12,625 bases of DNA from Thermoplasmata archaeon (GCA_003649915.1 QMTG01000019.1:1-12625), one strand, 5' to 3'. Shown: positions 1-6,276, counted from the first letter of the stretch. Notes: a model not told the origin generated them from the sequence alone. Made by a program: numbers and translations.

Positions 1-1
1 C

Positions 2-427
2 GTGATTGCTGTAAGACCTATGGAACTAGTGTATGTCCCAGCCATCGCCATGGCATCCCTTTTCCTATTCTTGAGCATCATCAAAATCGCAGACCTTACC
101 ATGAAAAATTTATTTAACGTTTTCCTGATGCCTTGTAATCTTCTGCTAGCCTACGCACACATGCTGGATGCAACTGCCACATACAGGGCGATAACTGTCT
201 ACGCTTACTCGGAGAAGCATGTCCTTCCCTCAGCAATAATAGCACACCTTGGCCCATGGGCACTTTACCTCGCCAAGTTCGCCGTTGTTTTTATGCTAAT
301 ATACGTGTTAGATGTTATGTATAAGGAAGCAAACACAGAACTCAGGGGAACAATAAAACTCGTAGCTTATATTCTTGGCATGGCTCCAGGGCTTAGAGAT
401 ATGCTTAGAATCGCCTTTGGGGTGTGA
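2..427 (+). CDS. DUF63 family membrane protein, C-terminal part (5' end outside window)
   Basis: This is the C-terminal about 141 residues of an archaeal polytopic membrane protein. The reading frame is open to the window edge, and family members are usually around 250-300 residues, so the GTG at position 2 is probably not the true start. Hydrophobic segments lie near residues 10-28, 38-52 and 83-104. The stretch with HMLDATAT, followed by a GP pair (residues 84-85) and an LRG near residues 114-116 before the last hydrophobic helix, fits what I remember of DUF63. No biochemical function is known for the family. The gene ends at TGA and converges on the next minus-strand gene about 77 bp away. 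The family call is from memory of motifs and fairly confident. Confidence 0.72.
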   Translation: MIAVRPMELVYVPAIAMASLFLFLSIIKIADLTMKNLFNVFLMPCNLLLAYAHMLDATATYRAITVYAYSEKHVLPSAIIAHLGPWALYLAKFAVVFMLIYVLDVMYKEANTELRGTIKLVAYILGMAPGLRDMLRIAFGV

Positions 428-504
428 TTAGGCATGCATCGCTGGCTAAACTATTCCTATTGCGCTTGCCGCGAAGAATATTTTCACATAAAATTGAGCA
501 TGAT

Positions 505-996
505 TTAAATCATAATCGCACCAAGTGTTGCTGCCGTTACTACAAGCCCTGCGATTAGAACACCGAGAAGTATGACGAATGTTGATTTTTTTATTTCTAA
601 GCCAAAAAGATACGCTATGAGAGAGCCAGTCCATGCTCCTGTCATGGGCAGGGGAATCGCTACAAATAGCATTATTCCAACCTCTTCGTATCTCTCAACG
701 CTTCTGCTCGCACGCCTTCTTGTTTTATCAAAGAGTTTATCCATAGCACGCGCCCAGATCTCGTATTTTCTCAGCCATTTTTCCACACTACCAAGAAATA
801 TCAGTATGGGTATCACAGGAACCATGTTTCCGATTACAGCAATGATGTAAGCAGTAAGTACGGGCATGTGGTATATGAGGATGGCTACGGGTATTGCCCC
901 ACGTAACTCAACAAAAGGTATCATAGATATTAGGAAAACAACAAGCCACGGAGGAAGCGATGAGAGCAATGAGAGCAAACCCTCTATTATCTGCAT
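505..996 (-). CDS. COG2426 / small multidrug export protein family membrane protein
   Basis: A 163-residue integral membrane protein. Hydrophobic segments are at about residues 16-42, 47-70, 107-131 and 138-162, with a basic loop at 74-104 (LRKYEIW... KTRRRASRS). The ELRGAIP motif (residues 30-36) and the PLPMTGAWTG motif (116-125) are hallmarks of the Sm_multidrug_ex family (COG2426); despite the name, transport of drugs is not well established. The length is typical of the family. The ATG start lies 22 nt after the stop of the Ogt-EndoV fusion gene on the same strand, so the two are probably cotranscribed. No Shine-Dalgarno is evident. Nothing in the sequence shows the substrate. Confidence 0.85.
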   Translation of the reverse strand: MQIIEGLLSLLSSLPPWLVVFLISMIPFVELRGAIPVAILIYHMPVLTAYIIAVIGNMVPVIPILIFLGSVEKWLRKYEIWARAMDKLFDKTRRRASRSVERYEEVGIMLFVAIPLPMTGAWTGSLIAYLFGLEIKKSTFVILLGVLIAGLVVTAATLGAIMI

Positions 997-1018
997 TGGA
1001 GGGGCTATACATGCGACC

Positions 1019-2005
1019 TTATTTTATAATTTTGATTTTTAATCCAAACTCTGGAAGCAATCTCATATCGCTTTTCCTGCAATTGTTTGCCATGATATGG
1101 GCGAGTCTTAGTGGCTCTGGAACTCTGTGCCTAGATACACCGCACACAACCCTTAGCGCGCCTTCGACACTTACTAGGTGTCCCGGCGATATATAGACTG
1201 GTTTCTTTGCCCTTCCAAACAGTGCAGCATGACCCACAACTTTGCCTTTCAGCACAACCTTTCTTATTTTTCCAGCACCCCTTACCTCTCCGCAAAGCAT
1301 CCTCTTAGCAACACCTACCGTTGGAATTCCTAATGATACGCCCACATGCGAGGCCACACCTATGCTGAGGGGGTGTAGTATACCGTTCCCATCAATCATA
1401 TATATGTCTGGTTTTTCATCAGCCCCCCTCACAACCATTTCAATAGCGGGATATTCTCTGAATGCCAAATATGTAGGTATGTAGGGAAAACTCACAATAG
1501 TTCTTGAGCAGTACGCAGTGAGAGGCTTTCCTCTCACGCTATCGTATAAGAGCATGCAAGCGTATGCAACATCGCCCCTATACGATATATCAATACCCCC
1601 TATGGTGCGAGTGTTTTCAACAATATCCTCGATGCGCACCAGCCGTGCAAGCCTTTCCTGCTCCGCTCTTAAGCGCTTCAGAGGCTTCTCTGTACGAAAT
1701 TCTGTGAATAGATGTTTCTCAAGATTTAAGACGCGATTGTTGCGAATGGGCACCCCCTCCGCCATCAAAAGCTCAGCCTTGCGTTGGATGCCCCCCTCTG
1801 CACTATATCCGCCCAGCCTGCCATCACTCATTACTACGCGATGACATGGAACAATTATGGGCCTCGGATTTTCTGCAAGCATTCTAGCCACCGCACGCCT
1901 TGCTCTGACATCGCCAAGAGCTTCGGCAAGGGCAGAGTATGTACTAACTCTTCCCCTCGGTATTTGCTTTACAAGGTTGTACAGATACTCGCGCAAATTT
2001 ATCAT
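1019..2005 (-). CDS. Bifunctional O6-alkylguanine-DNA alkyltransferase / endonuclease V fusion
   Basis: A 328-residue two-domain DNA repair protein. Residues 1-90 are the C-terminal, catalytic part of an Ogt/AGT: the arginine-containing helix-turn-helix (RARRAVARML), then IVPCHRV with acceptor Cys54, then LGGYS. The usual N-terminal AGT domain is missing. Residues about 110-328 are endonuclease V: GGIDISYRG with Asp139, FREYPAI with Glu184, DGNGILHP with Asp205, and RLAH with His303 at the positions of the known metal-site residues. The first domain removes alkyl groups from O6-alkylguanine in a suicide reaction; the second nicks DNA near deoxyinosine. A fusion of this design was characterised in Ferroplasma acidarmanus. 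All key residues look intact. The ATG start is about 30 nt below a TATA-like box, so the mRNA has a very short leader or none. COG2426 follows. Confidence 0.93.
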   Translation of the reverse strand: MINLREYLYNLVKQIPRGRVSTYSALAEALGDVRARRAVARMLAENPRPIIVPCHRVVMSDGRLGGYSAEGGIQRKAELLMAEGVPIRNNRVLNLEKHLFTEFRTEKPLKRLRAEQERLARLVRIEDIVENTRTIGGIDISYRGDVAYACMLLYDSVRGKPLTAYCSRTIVSFPYIPTYLAFREYPAIEMVVRGADEKPDIYMIDGNGILHPLSIGVASHVGVSLGIPTVGVAKRMLCGEVRGAGKIRKVVLKGKVVGHAALFGRAKKPVYISPGHLVSVEGALRVVCGVSRHRVPEPLRLAHIMANNCRKSDMRLLPEFGLKIKIIK

Positions 2006-2030
2006 GGCACATAGGGTGCAAGCGCAAATG

Positions 2031-2046
2031 ATATTAAAGTTTTTAT
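2031..2046. promoter_or_regulatory. Divergent promoter pair between ogt-endoV and the 71-residue gene
   Basis: A minus-strand TATA-like ACTTTAATAT (2031-2040) lies 30 nt from the ogt-endoV ATG. A plus-strand TTTTTATA (2039-2046) lies about 27 nt from the ATG at 2071. Both spacings fit archaeal promoters with leaderless or near-leaderless mRNAs. Predicted from sequence only. Confidence 0.55.
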
Positions 2047-2070
2047 ACGAGTTTTATTAATAACCCTGAC

Positions 2071-2286
2071 ATGAAAACATACATAAAACTTTACTTCAAC
2101 AGTGAAGGAGCACCACCTATGGAAGTGATCAATACGTTGAAATCTGTGGGGTTCCAGCCTGTGGTTGGAAATTACGATTTTGTGATAGAATATGAATCGC
2201 CACAAGAATACGCTGAGATTTTAACGAAACTGCACAATGCATTGAGGGGAAAGCGCGTTTCGTATACGTTAACCACAACCGCTTAA
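2071..2286 (+). CDS. Small conserved archaeal protein, probable ferredoxin-like fold
   Basis: A 71-residue protein that I cannot assign to a named family. The order of predicted elements is strand (MKTYIKLYF), helix (PPMEVINTLKSVG), strand (PVVGN), strand (YDFVIEYE), helix (PQEYAEILTKLHNALRG), strand (RVSYTLTTT). This is a beta-alpha-beta-beta-alpha-beta layout, as in ACT/Lrp-ligand (RAM)-like ferredoxin folds, so a stand-alone ligand-sensing or protein-contact domain is possible, but that is inference. I have the impression of similar small proteins in other euryarchaea. A TATA-like box ends about 25 nt before the ATG, so the transcript is likely leaderless. The stop codon overlaps the stop of the convergent minus-strand gene by 3 bp within a 4-bp gene overlap. 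Confidence 0.75.
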   Translation: MKTYIKLYFNSEGAPPMEVINTLKSVGFQPVVGNYDFVIEYESPQEYAEILTKLHNALRGKRVSYTLTTTA

Positions 2287-3254
2287 TCACTTCCTGTATA
2301 AACTTCGTGTTTTAGCACGCGGTCATAGGACCATGGGGTATCCACTGCACCCTCCACGGCTTGCAAATAATCCTTGACGTATGCATCAAGTTTGTCTGCA
2401 TAGTGTAGTGCGCATGCCTCTGGCGTTTTTATCTTGACAGGTACCCTGTCGTCAGAATCTCCATGATGCACCAAGATTGCATGAAGAAGAAGTTCTGCCT
2501 TTTTTCCACTTATTCCAAGCCTTTGGCATAGATCACGTACCTTATCATAGGACAGTATCAGATGCCCCATAAACCTGCCAGTATCGGACTGCACAATGCT
2601 TGTGCGGTATGTATATGTATATATTTTCCCAATATCATGAAGTATTGCTGCCGTTATCAAAAGCGCTCTGTCAAGTTCGGGGTATATTTTGCACAACAAG
2701 TCGCATATTTTTACAACATTTAGCGTGTGCTCTAAAAGCCCTCCGAGGTAGTTGTGGTGGTGGGCGATTGCCGAGGGAGCATATTTGAATTTTTTTGAGA
2801 ATTCCTCATCGGAAAAAAGAGAGTTCAAAAGCCTCCTGTAGTCATCATCATTCACACTTTTGATGTATTCCATGAGTTCAAGAAAAAGGAGGTCTAGGTC
2901 TTTTTCTGATACTTTAATGTAATCCTCGATGTTGTACTCGTTCTCGCTGCACTTTCTTATTCCATATTTCTCGGCATCGACAACTATCGCCAGCCTGTTC
3001 CTATAACTATCATAGGATACTATACCATCTACCTCAACAACATCGCCAACATCAATGCTAGCATAGATACTCATGAGCGCTTCTTTATCAACACCTCCCC
3101 AGTACTTTAGCAGTATATCGCCCGTTCTGTTTCCAACCTCCATCATAAAGTACATTCCTTCCTTACTTTTGTACTCCCTCGGCGCCTCCTTTGCCCTAAC
3201 CACAAACTTACCAAAAACCCTCTGCCCATCTCTGAGTTCGCGCACGTTTATCAT
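2283..3254 (-). CDS. YhaM-like OB-fold / HD-domain 3'-5' exoribonuclease (COG3481)
   Basis: A 323-residue protein with an N-terminal OB-fold nucleic-acid-binding domain (about residues 5-100, including FFGKFVVR-like strands and VGDVVEVDGIVS) and a C-terminal HD hydrolase domain. Metal-ligand candidates are His176 (GGLLEHTLNVV), His206-Asp207 (AAILHDIGK), His263-His264 (LVHHG) and Asp287 (YADKLD). This architecture and length match bacterial YhaM/CbfA, a 3'-5' exonuclease acting on RNA and single-stranded DNA. In archaea the activity is inferred, not shown. The gene is monocistronic: a TATA-like TAATATATG (3285-3293) on the minus strand lies about 35 nt before the ATG, and the 3' end abuts a convergent gene. 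All HD residues look intact, so it is probably active. Confidence 0.86.
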   Translation of the reverse strand: MINVRELRDGQRVFGKFVVRAKEAPREYKSKEGMYFMMEVGNRTGDILLKYWGGVDKEALMSIYASIDVGDVVEVDGIVSYDSYRNRLAIVVDAEKYGIRKCSENEYNIEDYIKVSEKDLDLLFLELMEYIKSVNDDDYRRLLNSLFSDEEFSKKFKYAPSAIAHHHNYLGGLLEHTLNVVKICDLLCKIYPELDRALLITAAILHDIGKIYTYTYRTSIVQSDTGRFMGHLILSYDKVRDLCQRLGISGKKAELLLHAILVHHGDSDDRVPVKIKTPEACALHYADKLDAYVKDYLQAVEGAVDTPWSYDRVLKHEVYTGSD

Positions 3255-3284
3255 GGACTATCCCCACTCAATTATCACACCAAT

Positions 3285-3319
3285 CATATATTACGTTTAC
3301 CCATCAAGTTTATTAAATA
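3285..3319. promoter_or_regulatory. Divergent promoters for the YhaM-like gene and the CBS gene
   Basis: The minus-strand TATA-like TAATATATG lies at 3285-3293. The plus-strand TTTATTAAATA lies at 3309-3319, centred 25 nt from the CBS gene ATG at 3339. The plus transcript is therefore likely leaderless; the minus transcript would have a leader of about 9 nt. Predicted from spacing only. Confidence 0.55.
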
Positions 3320-3338
3320 GCATGCAATTGCGTGTCCG

Positions 3339-3833
3339 ATGAAAATCTCAGAAATTATGACAAAGGACGTAATTGCACTCAAGCCCACAGACTCGGTTAA
3401 GAAAGCACTCGAAGTTTTCGCAGAGTACAATATCCACGGTGTTCCCGTGGTAGACAAAGATGGAAAACTTGTGGGAATGTTTACCGAGACTGACTTTCTG
3501 GACCTTGTCAGAGTTCACTCAAGCAGCCTACAAATGGTTCTTCCATCAATCCCGCTTATGGGTGTGAGTTTTGTAGAGTCAGAGAAAAAGGACGAAATAA
3601 GAAGGGTCATAAATCGCGTTTTGAAAATGCCGCTTGGGGATGTGATGAGCACGAACGTGTACACGCTTTCGCCCAATGACGATGTAAAGGATGCAATAAA
3701 ACTCATGATATCAAAGGATATAACGAGAATACCTATAGTAGACAATAATAAACTCACTGGAATTGTAACGAGAACAGATATAATAAAACTGGGATTGAGC
3801 GCAAACAAGAGCGAAGAAAAACTCGTACTTTAG
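3339..3833 (+). CDS. CBS-domain pair protein
   Basis: A 164-residue soluble protein made of two CBS domains and little else. CBS1 covers about residues 1-60 (KISEIMTKDVIALKPTDSV ... HGVPVVDKDGKLVGMFTETD) and CBS2 about 98-152 (LGDVMSTNVYTLSPNDDV ... TRIPIVDNNKLTGIVTRTD). Both carry the G-x-x-T-x-x-D ending (46-52 and 141-147) typical of CBS pairs that bind adenosine nucleotides. A linker of about 37 residues between them is longer than usual. No effector domain is fused, so it probably senses an adenylate and acts on a partner protein. Its stop codon overlaps the Shine-Dalgarno of purN, so expression is coupled to purine synthesis. The ligand is inferred. Confidence 0.9.
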   Translation: MKISEIMTKDVIALKPTDSVKKALEVFAEYNIHGVPVVDKDGKLVGMFTETDFLDLVRVHSSSLQMVLPSIPLMGVSFVESEKKDEIRRVINRVLKMPLGDVMSTNVYTLSPNDDVKDAIKLMISKDITRIPIVDNNKLTGIVTRTDIIKLGLSANKSEEKLVL

Positions 3834-3837
3834 GTGG
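3832..3837 (+). promoter_or_regulatory. Shine-Dalgarno that decides the purN start
   Basis: AGGTGG overlaps the TAG stop of the CBS gene and sits 5 nt before ATG 3843. It overlaps the alternative in-frame GTG at 3834, which therefore cannot be the start served by this site. Confidence 0.75.
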
Positions 3838-3842
3838 TATTC

Positions 3843-4448
3843 ATGATAAATATAGGGGTGCTCGCCTCGGGAAGGGGCACAAACTTTCAGGCAATAGTTG
3901 ATGCAATTGAAAGGGGCGAACTTACGAATGCTAAGGTCGTCGTTCTTGTGTGCAACAACCCTGGTGCAAAGGTTATAGAAAGGGCTAAAAAACACGGAAT
4001 ACCGTACCACGTTATTGACCACAGGGGTAAGAGCAGAGAGGAATTTGAGAGGGAGGTTGTAAAGGTTTTGAGAAGTTACAATGTTGATCTTGTGGTTCTT
4101 GCAGGATTTATGAGAATACTCACACCGTACTTTATAAACGAGTTTCGAAATAGAATAATAAACATACATCCGGCACTTTTGCCCTCTTTTCCCGGCACTC
4201 ATGCCCAAAGAGATGCTCTAGAGTACGGTGTTAAAATTACAGGTTGCACAGTGCACTTTGTTGATGAAAAAGTTGATGGTGGTCCAATAATATTGCAGAA
4301 GGCTGTAGAGGTCAAAGATGATGATACTGTTGAAACGCTAGCTGCTAGAATACTCAAAGAAGAGCATAAGATTCTGGTAAAGGCAATACAGTTATTTGCC
4401 GATAAAAAATTAAAAATCGAAGGAAGACGTGTCAGAATACTGGAATAA
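3843..4448 (+). CDS. purN: Phosphoribosylglycinamide formyltransferase (GART)
   Basis: A 201-residue enzyme of de novo purine synthesis that formylates GAR to FGAR using a formyl-folate-type donor. Visible are the N-terminal nucleotide-binding SGRGTNFQAI (residues 9-18), LAGFMRIL (86-93), NIHPALLPSFPGTHA with Asn107 and His109, and HFVDEKVDGGPII with Asp145. These match E. coli Asn106, His108 and Asp144 with an offset of one, so the enzyme should be active. I chose ATG 3843 over an in-frame GTG at 3834 because AGGTGG lies five nt before the ATG. The gene is the second of a CBS-purN operon. The downstream 45 bp before the convergent histone-fold gene hold a terminator-like sequence. Confidence 0.96.
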   Translation: MINIGVLASGRGTNFQAIVDAIERGELTNAKVVVLVCNNPGAKVIERAKKHGIPYHVIDHRGKSREEFEREVVKVLRSYNVDLVVLAGFMRILTPYFINEFRNRIINIHPALLPSFPGTHAQRDALEYGVKITGCTVHFVDEKVDGGPIILQKAVEVKDDDTVETLAARILKEEHKILVKAIQLFADKKLKIEGRRVRILE

Positions 4449-4471
4449 AAATAAATATAGAGGTGGTGGGG

Positions 4472-4487
4472 ACCCTACTGGGTTTTT
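4472..4487 (+). terminator. Likely terminator of CBS-purN
   Basis: A short hairpin (ACCC, loop TACT, GGGT) is followed by a T tract ending at 4487, 24 nt after the purN stop. On the opposite strand a T-rich stretch (complement of 4445-4460) could end the convergent gene. The stem is only 4 bp, so the T tract is the main evidence. Confidence 0.4.
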
Positions 4488-4493
4488 GTCCGA

Positions 4494-4658
4494 TTACAGG
4501 TCGTATGCCTTCAGGGTTTTTCTGCCGTTCTCCTTCGCCCTCTTTATTGCGTCCTTAATTGTGCGCTCCACAACCTTGTCGAGGGCATCATAGAACTCGG
4601 CAGAAATCCTGAAGTCCCCACCGACGAAGTTCTTAACCTCGGACTTCTTTATTATCAC
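4494..4658 (-). CDS. Minimal histone-fold protein (54 residues, lacks alpha-3)
   Basis: A small gene encoding MIIKKSEVKNFVGGDF... to ...RAKENGRKTLKAYDL (54 residues). The C-terminal GRKTLKAYDL matches the GRKT(I/V)KAED segment of archaeal histones. In front of it is a long amphipathic helix (about residues 19-44: ISAEFYDALDKVVERTIKDAIKRAKEN) aligning with histone alpha-2, and a short helix (5-12) like alpha-1. The chain stops where alpha-3 would begin. I recall similar short archaeal proteins, some annotated DUF1931. The GTG start is supported by GAGGTG (complement of 4666-4671) 7 nt upstream, and an in-frame TAG lies just above it. A weak TATA-like CTTAAAAACC (4691-4700) precedes it. DNA binding or a dimer partner role is inference. 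Confidence 0.85.
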   Translation of the reverse strand: MIIKKSEVKNFVGGDFRISAEFYDALDKVVERTIKDAIKRAKENGRKTLKAYDL

Positions 4659-4827
4659 AGCCTATCACCTCGTACCTGTATATTTCTTGGGGTTTTTAAG
4701 CGTTTCGCTCTAAACGGTATTTTGAGCACAGTTTAAGTAGGGTAAATTGTAAAATAATAATGAAATTATTAATAGTGTGTTATGATGCGAAAAGATAAAA
4801 ATCGCGTTTAAACACCGATTTAACACC

Positions 4828-5079
4828 TCAACAATGATCATTTCTCTTTTCTACCGCTTCCTTATCTCCATTCATACTCACGCCCATTCTCATAAGAACA
4901 GCCTGTTCCACCGATTTAGGCAAAACTATTTTCGGCAGGATTTTGCTCCTTATATCGTATATTAATGATTCAAAGTCCCGTTTGGGCGTCTCGTCCTTAT
5001 GGTCTACAGCCTTGAACACCCGTCCCCTTTTCCTATCCCATTTCCACTTAATTGTGGAGGCGTATACTCCTAACTGCAA
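4828..5079 (-). pseudogene. 3' part of the split two-TM membrane protein gene
   Basis: An 83-residue frame with only a TTG as possible start and no ribosome-binding site of its own. It contains LGVYASTIKWKWDRKRGRVFKAVDHKDE and a charged helix-rich end (DFESLIYDIRSKILPKIVLP). The open frame extends upstream beyond the TTG to a TGA at about 5104-5106, and its upstream residues (ESLSVISELQ) continue naturally from the preceding gene's ISAGAE. If one GA unit is removed from the GA repeat (complement of 5099-5105), the two frames fuse into one protein of about 276 residues. I therefore read this as the detached cytosolic C-terminus of that gene. It could also be a genuinely separate coupled cistron. 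The product is of unknown function. Confidence 0.6.
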
Positions 5080-5084
5080 CTCAC

Positions 5085-5660
5085 TTATAACACTAAGACT
5101 CTCTCAGCGCCCGCAGATATCTCTTTTTTTCCTGTGTCTAACGATAGCGAAGTTTTATAAGCCTCACCACGTACGTCTAACCATATAATGTATGATTTGA
5201 AGCGCTTTGACTTCACAAAAATGCTCGCTCCTAGAACGAGTATTGAAAAGGCTGATGTCAGCGATTTAGCCCACAATATTACGTCAAGGTTGGACGTACT
5301 GAAGAGTGTTTCTAAAGAGTCGACAATGGTCAATAACCCACCTATTATTATCAAAATCCCCGTTCCCCTTATAACACGCCAAATCGTGGGCATAATTAGA
5401 CTCTTTTCGGCTATTATTCTCCCCTCAACATACCCAACATCACTTATTGCTGTGGCACTTAATAGGCTATCATCAGGAGTTGTAAGACCAGGACCTGTTC
5501 TAATCACATAGCCCTTATCTTCTAGTGACGATTTTAGCATACGAAAAAATCGCTGTGGCGCACTTGTTATGATATCGTCATATCGTTTTTTGAATGTCCA
5601 TGCAGCTTCTTTCAAAGCATGATCAAAGGGAGCAAGATTAGCAAATCTATCCAATGTCAT
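5085..5660 (-). CDS. Membrane protein of unknown function, N-terminal part of a frameshifted gene
   Basis: A 191-residue protein I do not recognise. Residues 1-85 are soluble and charged (DHALKEAAWTFKKRYDDII...). Two hydrophobic helices follow at about 92-114 (PTIWRVIRGTGILIIIGGLLTIV) and 126-147 (DVILWAKSLTSAFSILVLGASIF). The end, KSKRFKSYIIWLDVRGEAYKTSLSL, looks like the start of a beta-rich domain cut short; the rest lies in the next frame (4828-5079). The ATG at 5660 directly abuts a 24-bp palindrome, and a TATA-like box centred near 5688 would start transcription close to 5662, so the mRNA is probably leaderless and under operator control. A divergent winged-helix gene lies next door and is the obvious candidate regulator. 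Confidence 0.7.
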   Translation of the reverse strand: MTLDRFANLAPFDHALKEAAWTFKKRYDDIITSAPQRFFRMLKSSLEDKGYVIRTGPGLTTPDDSLLSATAISDVGYVEGRIIAEKSLIMPTIWRVIRGTGILIIIGGLLTIVDSLETLFSTSNLDVILWAKSLTSAFSILVLGASIFVKSKRFKSYIIWLDVRGEAYKTSLSLDTGKKEISAGAERVLVL

Positions 5661-5683
5661 ATCATATGATTAATCATATGATA
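5660..5683. promoter_or_regulatory. Perfect 24-bp palindrome, candidate operator
   Basis: Two copies of ATCATATGAT, each itself self-complementary, at 5661-5670 and 5673-5682, separated by TA and flanked by a matching T/A pair. The whole 24 bp is a perfect inverted repeat. It fills the space between the TATA-like box and the minus-strand ATG, covering the predicted transcription start. A dimeric repressor bound here would block that promoter. Confidence 0.75.
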
Positions 5684-5693
5684 AAATATAAAT
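5683..5693. promoter_or_regulatory. Near-symmetric TATA box shared by divergent genes
   Basis: AAAATATAAAT reads as a TATA box on both strands. On the minus strand it is 26-28 nt from the ATG at 5660. On the plus strand it predicts a start near 5714, 17-26 nt before the regulator's GTG/ATG. Predicted only. Confidence 0.5.
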
Positions 5694-5730
5694 CTTTTGT
5701 TTGATATTTGCTCACAAAGTACCATAGGAC

Positions 5731-5955
5731 GTGTCAAACATGGACGAGATTGATAGAAAGATATTGGAGTATTTGAGCGGTGAGGACTGGCCCGTTACTA
5801 CTGAAATGGTGGCAAAAAGTGTGGGTGTATCATGGAACACAGCCCAGATCCACCTTTGGAAACTAGTATCTGAGGGTTATGTTATAGGTAAAAGGGTGGG
5901 GAGGCAAAATCAGTGGATAATAACTGAGAACGGGAGAAAGATTCTAAAATTTTGA
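5731..5955 (+). CDS. Winged helix-turn-helix transcriptional regulator
   Basis: A 74-residue stand-alone DNA-binding protein. Helix 1 is about residues 4-17 (MDEIDRKILEYLSG), helix 2 about 22-31 (VTTEMVAKSV), the recognition helix about 33-46 (VSWNTAQIHLWKLV), and the wing about 49-65 (GYVIGKRVGRQNQWIIT). There is no ligand or dimerisation domain, so it resembles small archaeal MarR/ArsR-like regulators. The start is GTG 5731 or ATG 5740 (71 residues); neither has a good Shine-Dalgarno. It is divergent from the two-TM membrane gene and 48 bp from the 24-bp palindrome, which makes local repression likely but unproven. Its TGA is directly followed by the 3' end of the convergent SRP RNA gene. 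Confidence 0.88.
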   Translation: MSNMDEIDRKILEYLSGEDWPVTTEMVAKSVGVSWNTAQIHLWKLVSEGYVIGKRVGRQNQWIITENGRKILKF

Positions 5956-6276
5956 GTGTGCCGGGCACGCTGGAGTCGTCGCTCGGCTTACGGCGCAGGT
6001 TGTCCACACGCGTTCTCTACCCCGTTTACCCCACGAGCGTTGGCAGTCCACGGTAAGGCTGCTCCCTTCCGGGCCTGACCCGGTTCCCGTGGCAAAGACG
6101 GAGGCACCGCCCTCCGGCAGTGCTCAACCGCCACCTCCAACCCCGTGGGACGAGGTTTCATTGTTCGCGATGTGGGCCTGCGCCGGGCCGGTTACGCCTT
6201 CCCCAGCAGTCGCCCCCGCATATCGACGATTTCGGGTCACAGGGCACGCCGACCGCCCCGGCCAAGCCCGGCACAC
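5956..6276 (-). ncRNA. Signal recognition particle (7S) RNA
   Basis: The complement of about 6056-6081 carries the conserved domain IV core: GTCAGG, a GGAA-capped stem, then AGCAGCC, the binding site of SRP54. The 5' part contains CCCTGTGACC followed by GAAA and CGATATG, as in the Alu domain of archaeal 7S RNAs. The ends pair: GTGTGCCGGGC at the 5' end with GCCCGGCACAC at the 3' end, giving the closing helix of archaeal SRP RNA and setting the limits used here (321 nt). The region is far richer in GC than its surroundings, as expected for a structural RNA in a thermophile. A TATA-like box sits 26 nt upstream. The RNA forms the scaffold for SRP19 and SRP54 in membrane targeting. Exact ends may differ by a few nt. 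Confidence 0.96.

Noticed and set aside
422..504. A 24-codon frame between the first two genes
   Set aside because: No ribosome-binding site, no family resemblance and it sits in the gap between convergent genes.
1242..1844. Several plus-strand frames
   Set aside because: Antisense shadows of the Ogt-EndoV fusion, whose catalytic motifs are clear.
2605..2625. TATGTATATGTATATA simple repeat
   Set aside because: It is inside the YhaM-like coding region and encodes the in-frame IYTYTY segment of the HD domain.
3711..4208. A 165-residue minus-strand frame
   Set aside because: It is antisense to the CBS gene and purN, both firmly identified, and its composition is not protein-like.
4753..4768. 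AATAAT/ATTATT inverted repeat after the split membrane gene
   Set aside because: A 6-bp AT-only stem in AT-rich DNA is expected by chance.
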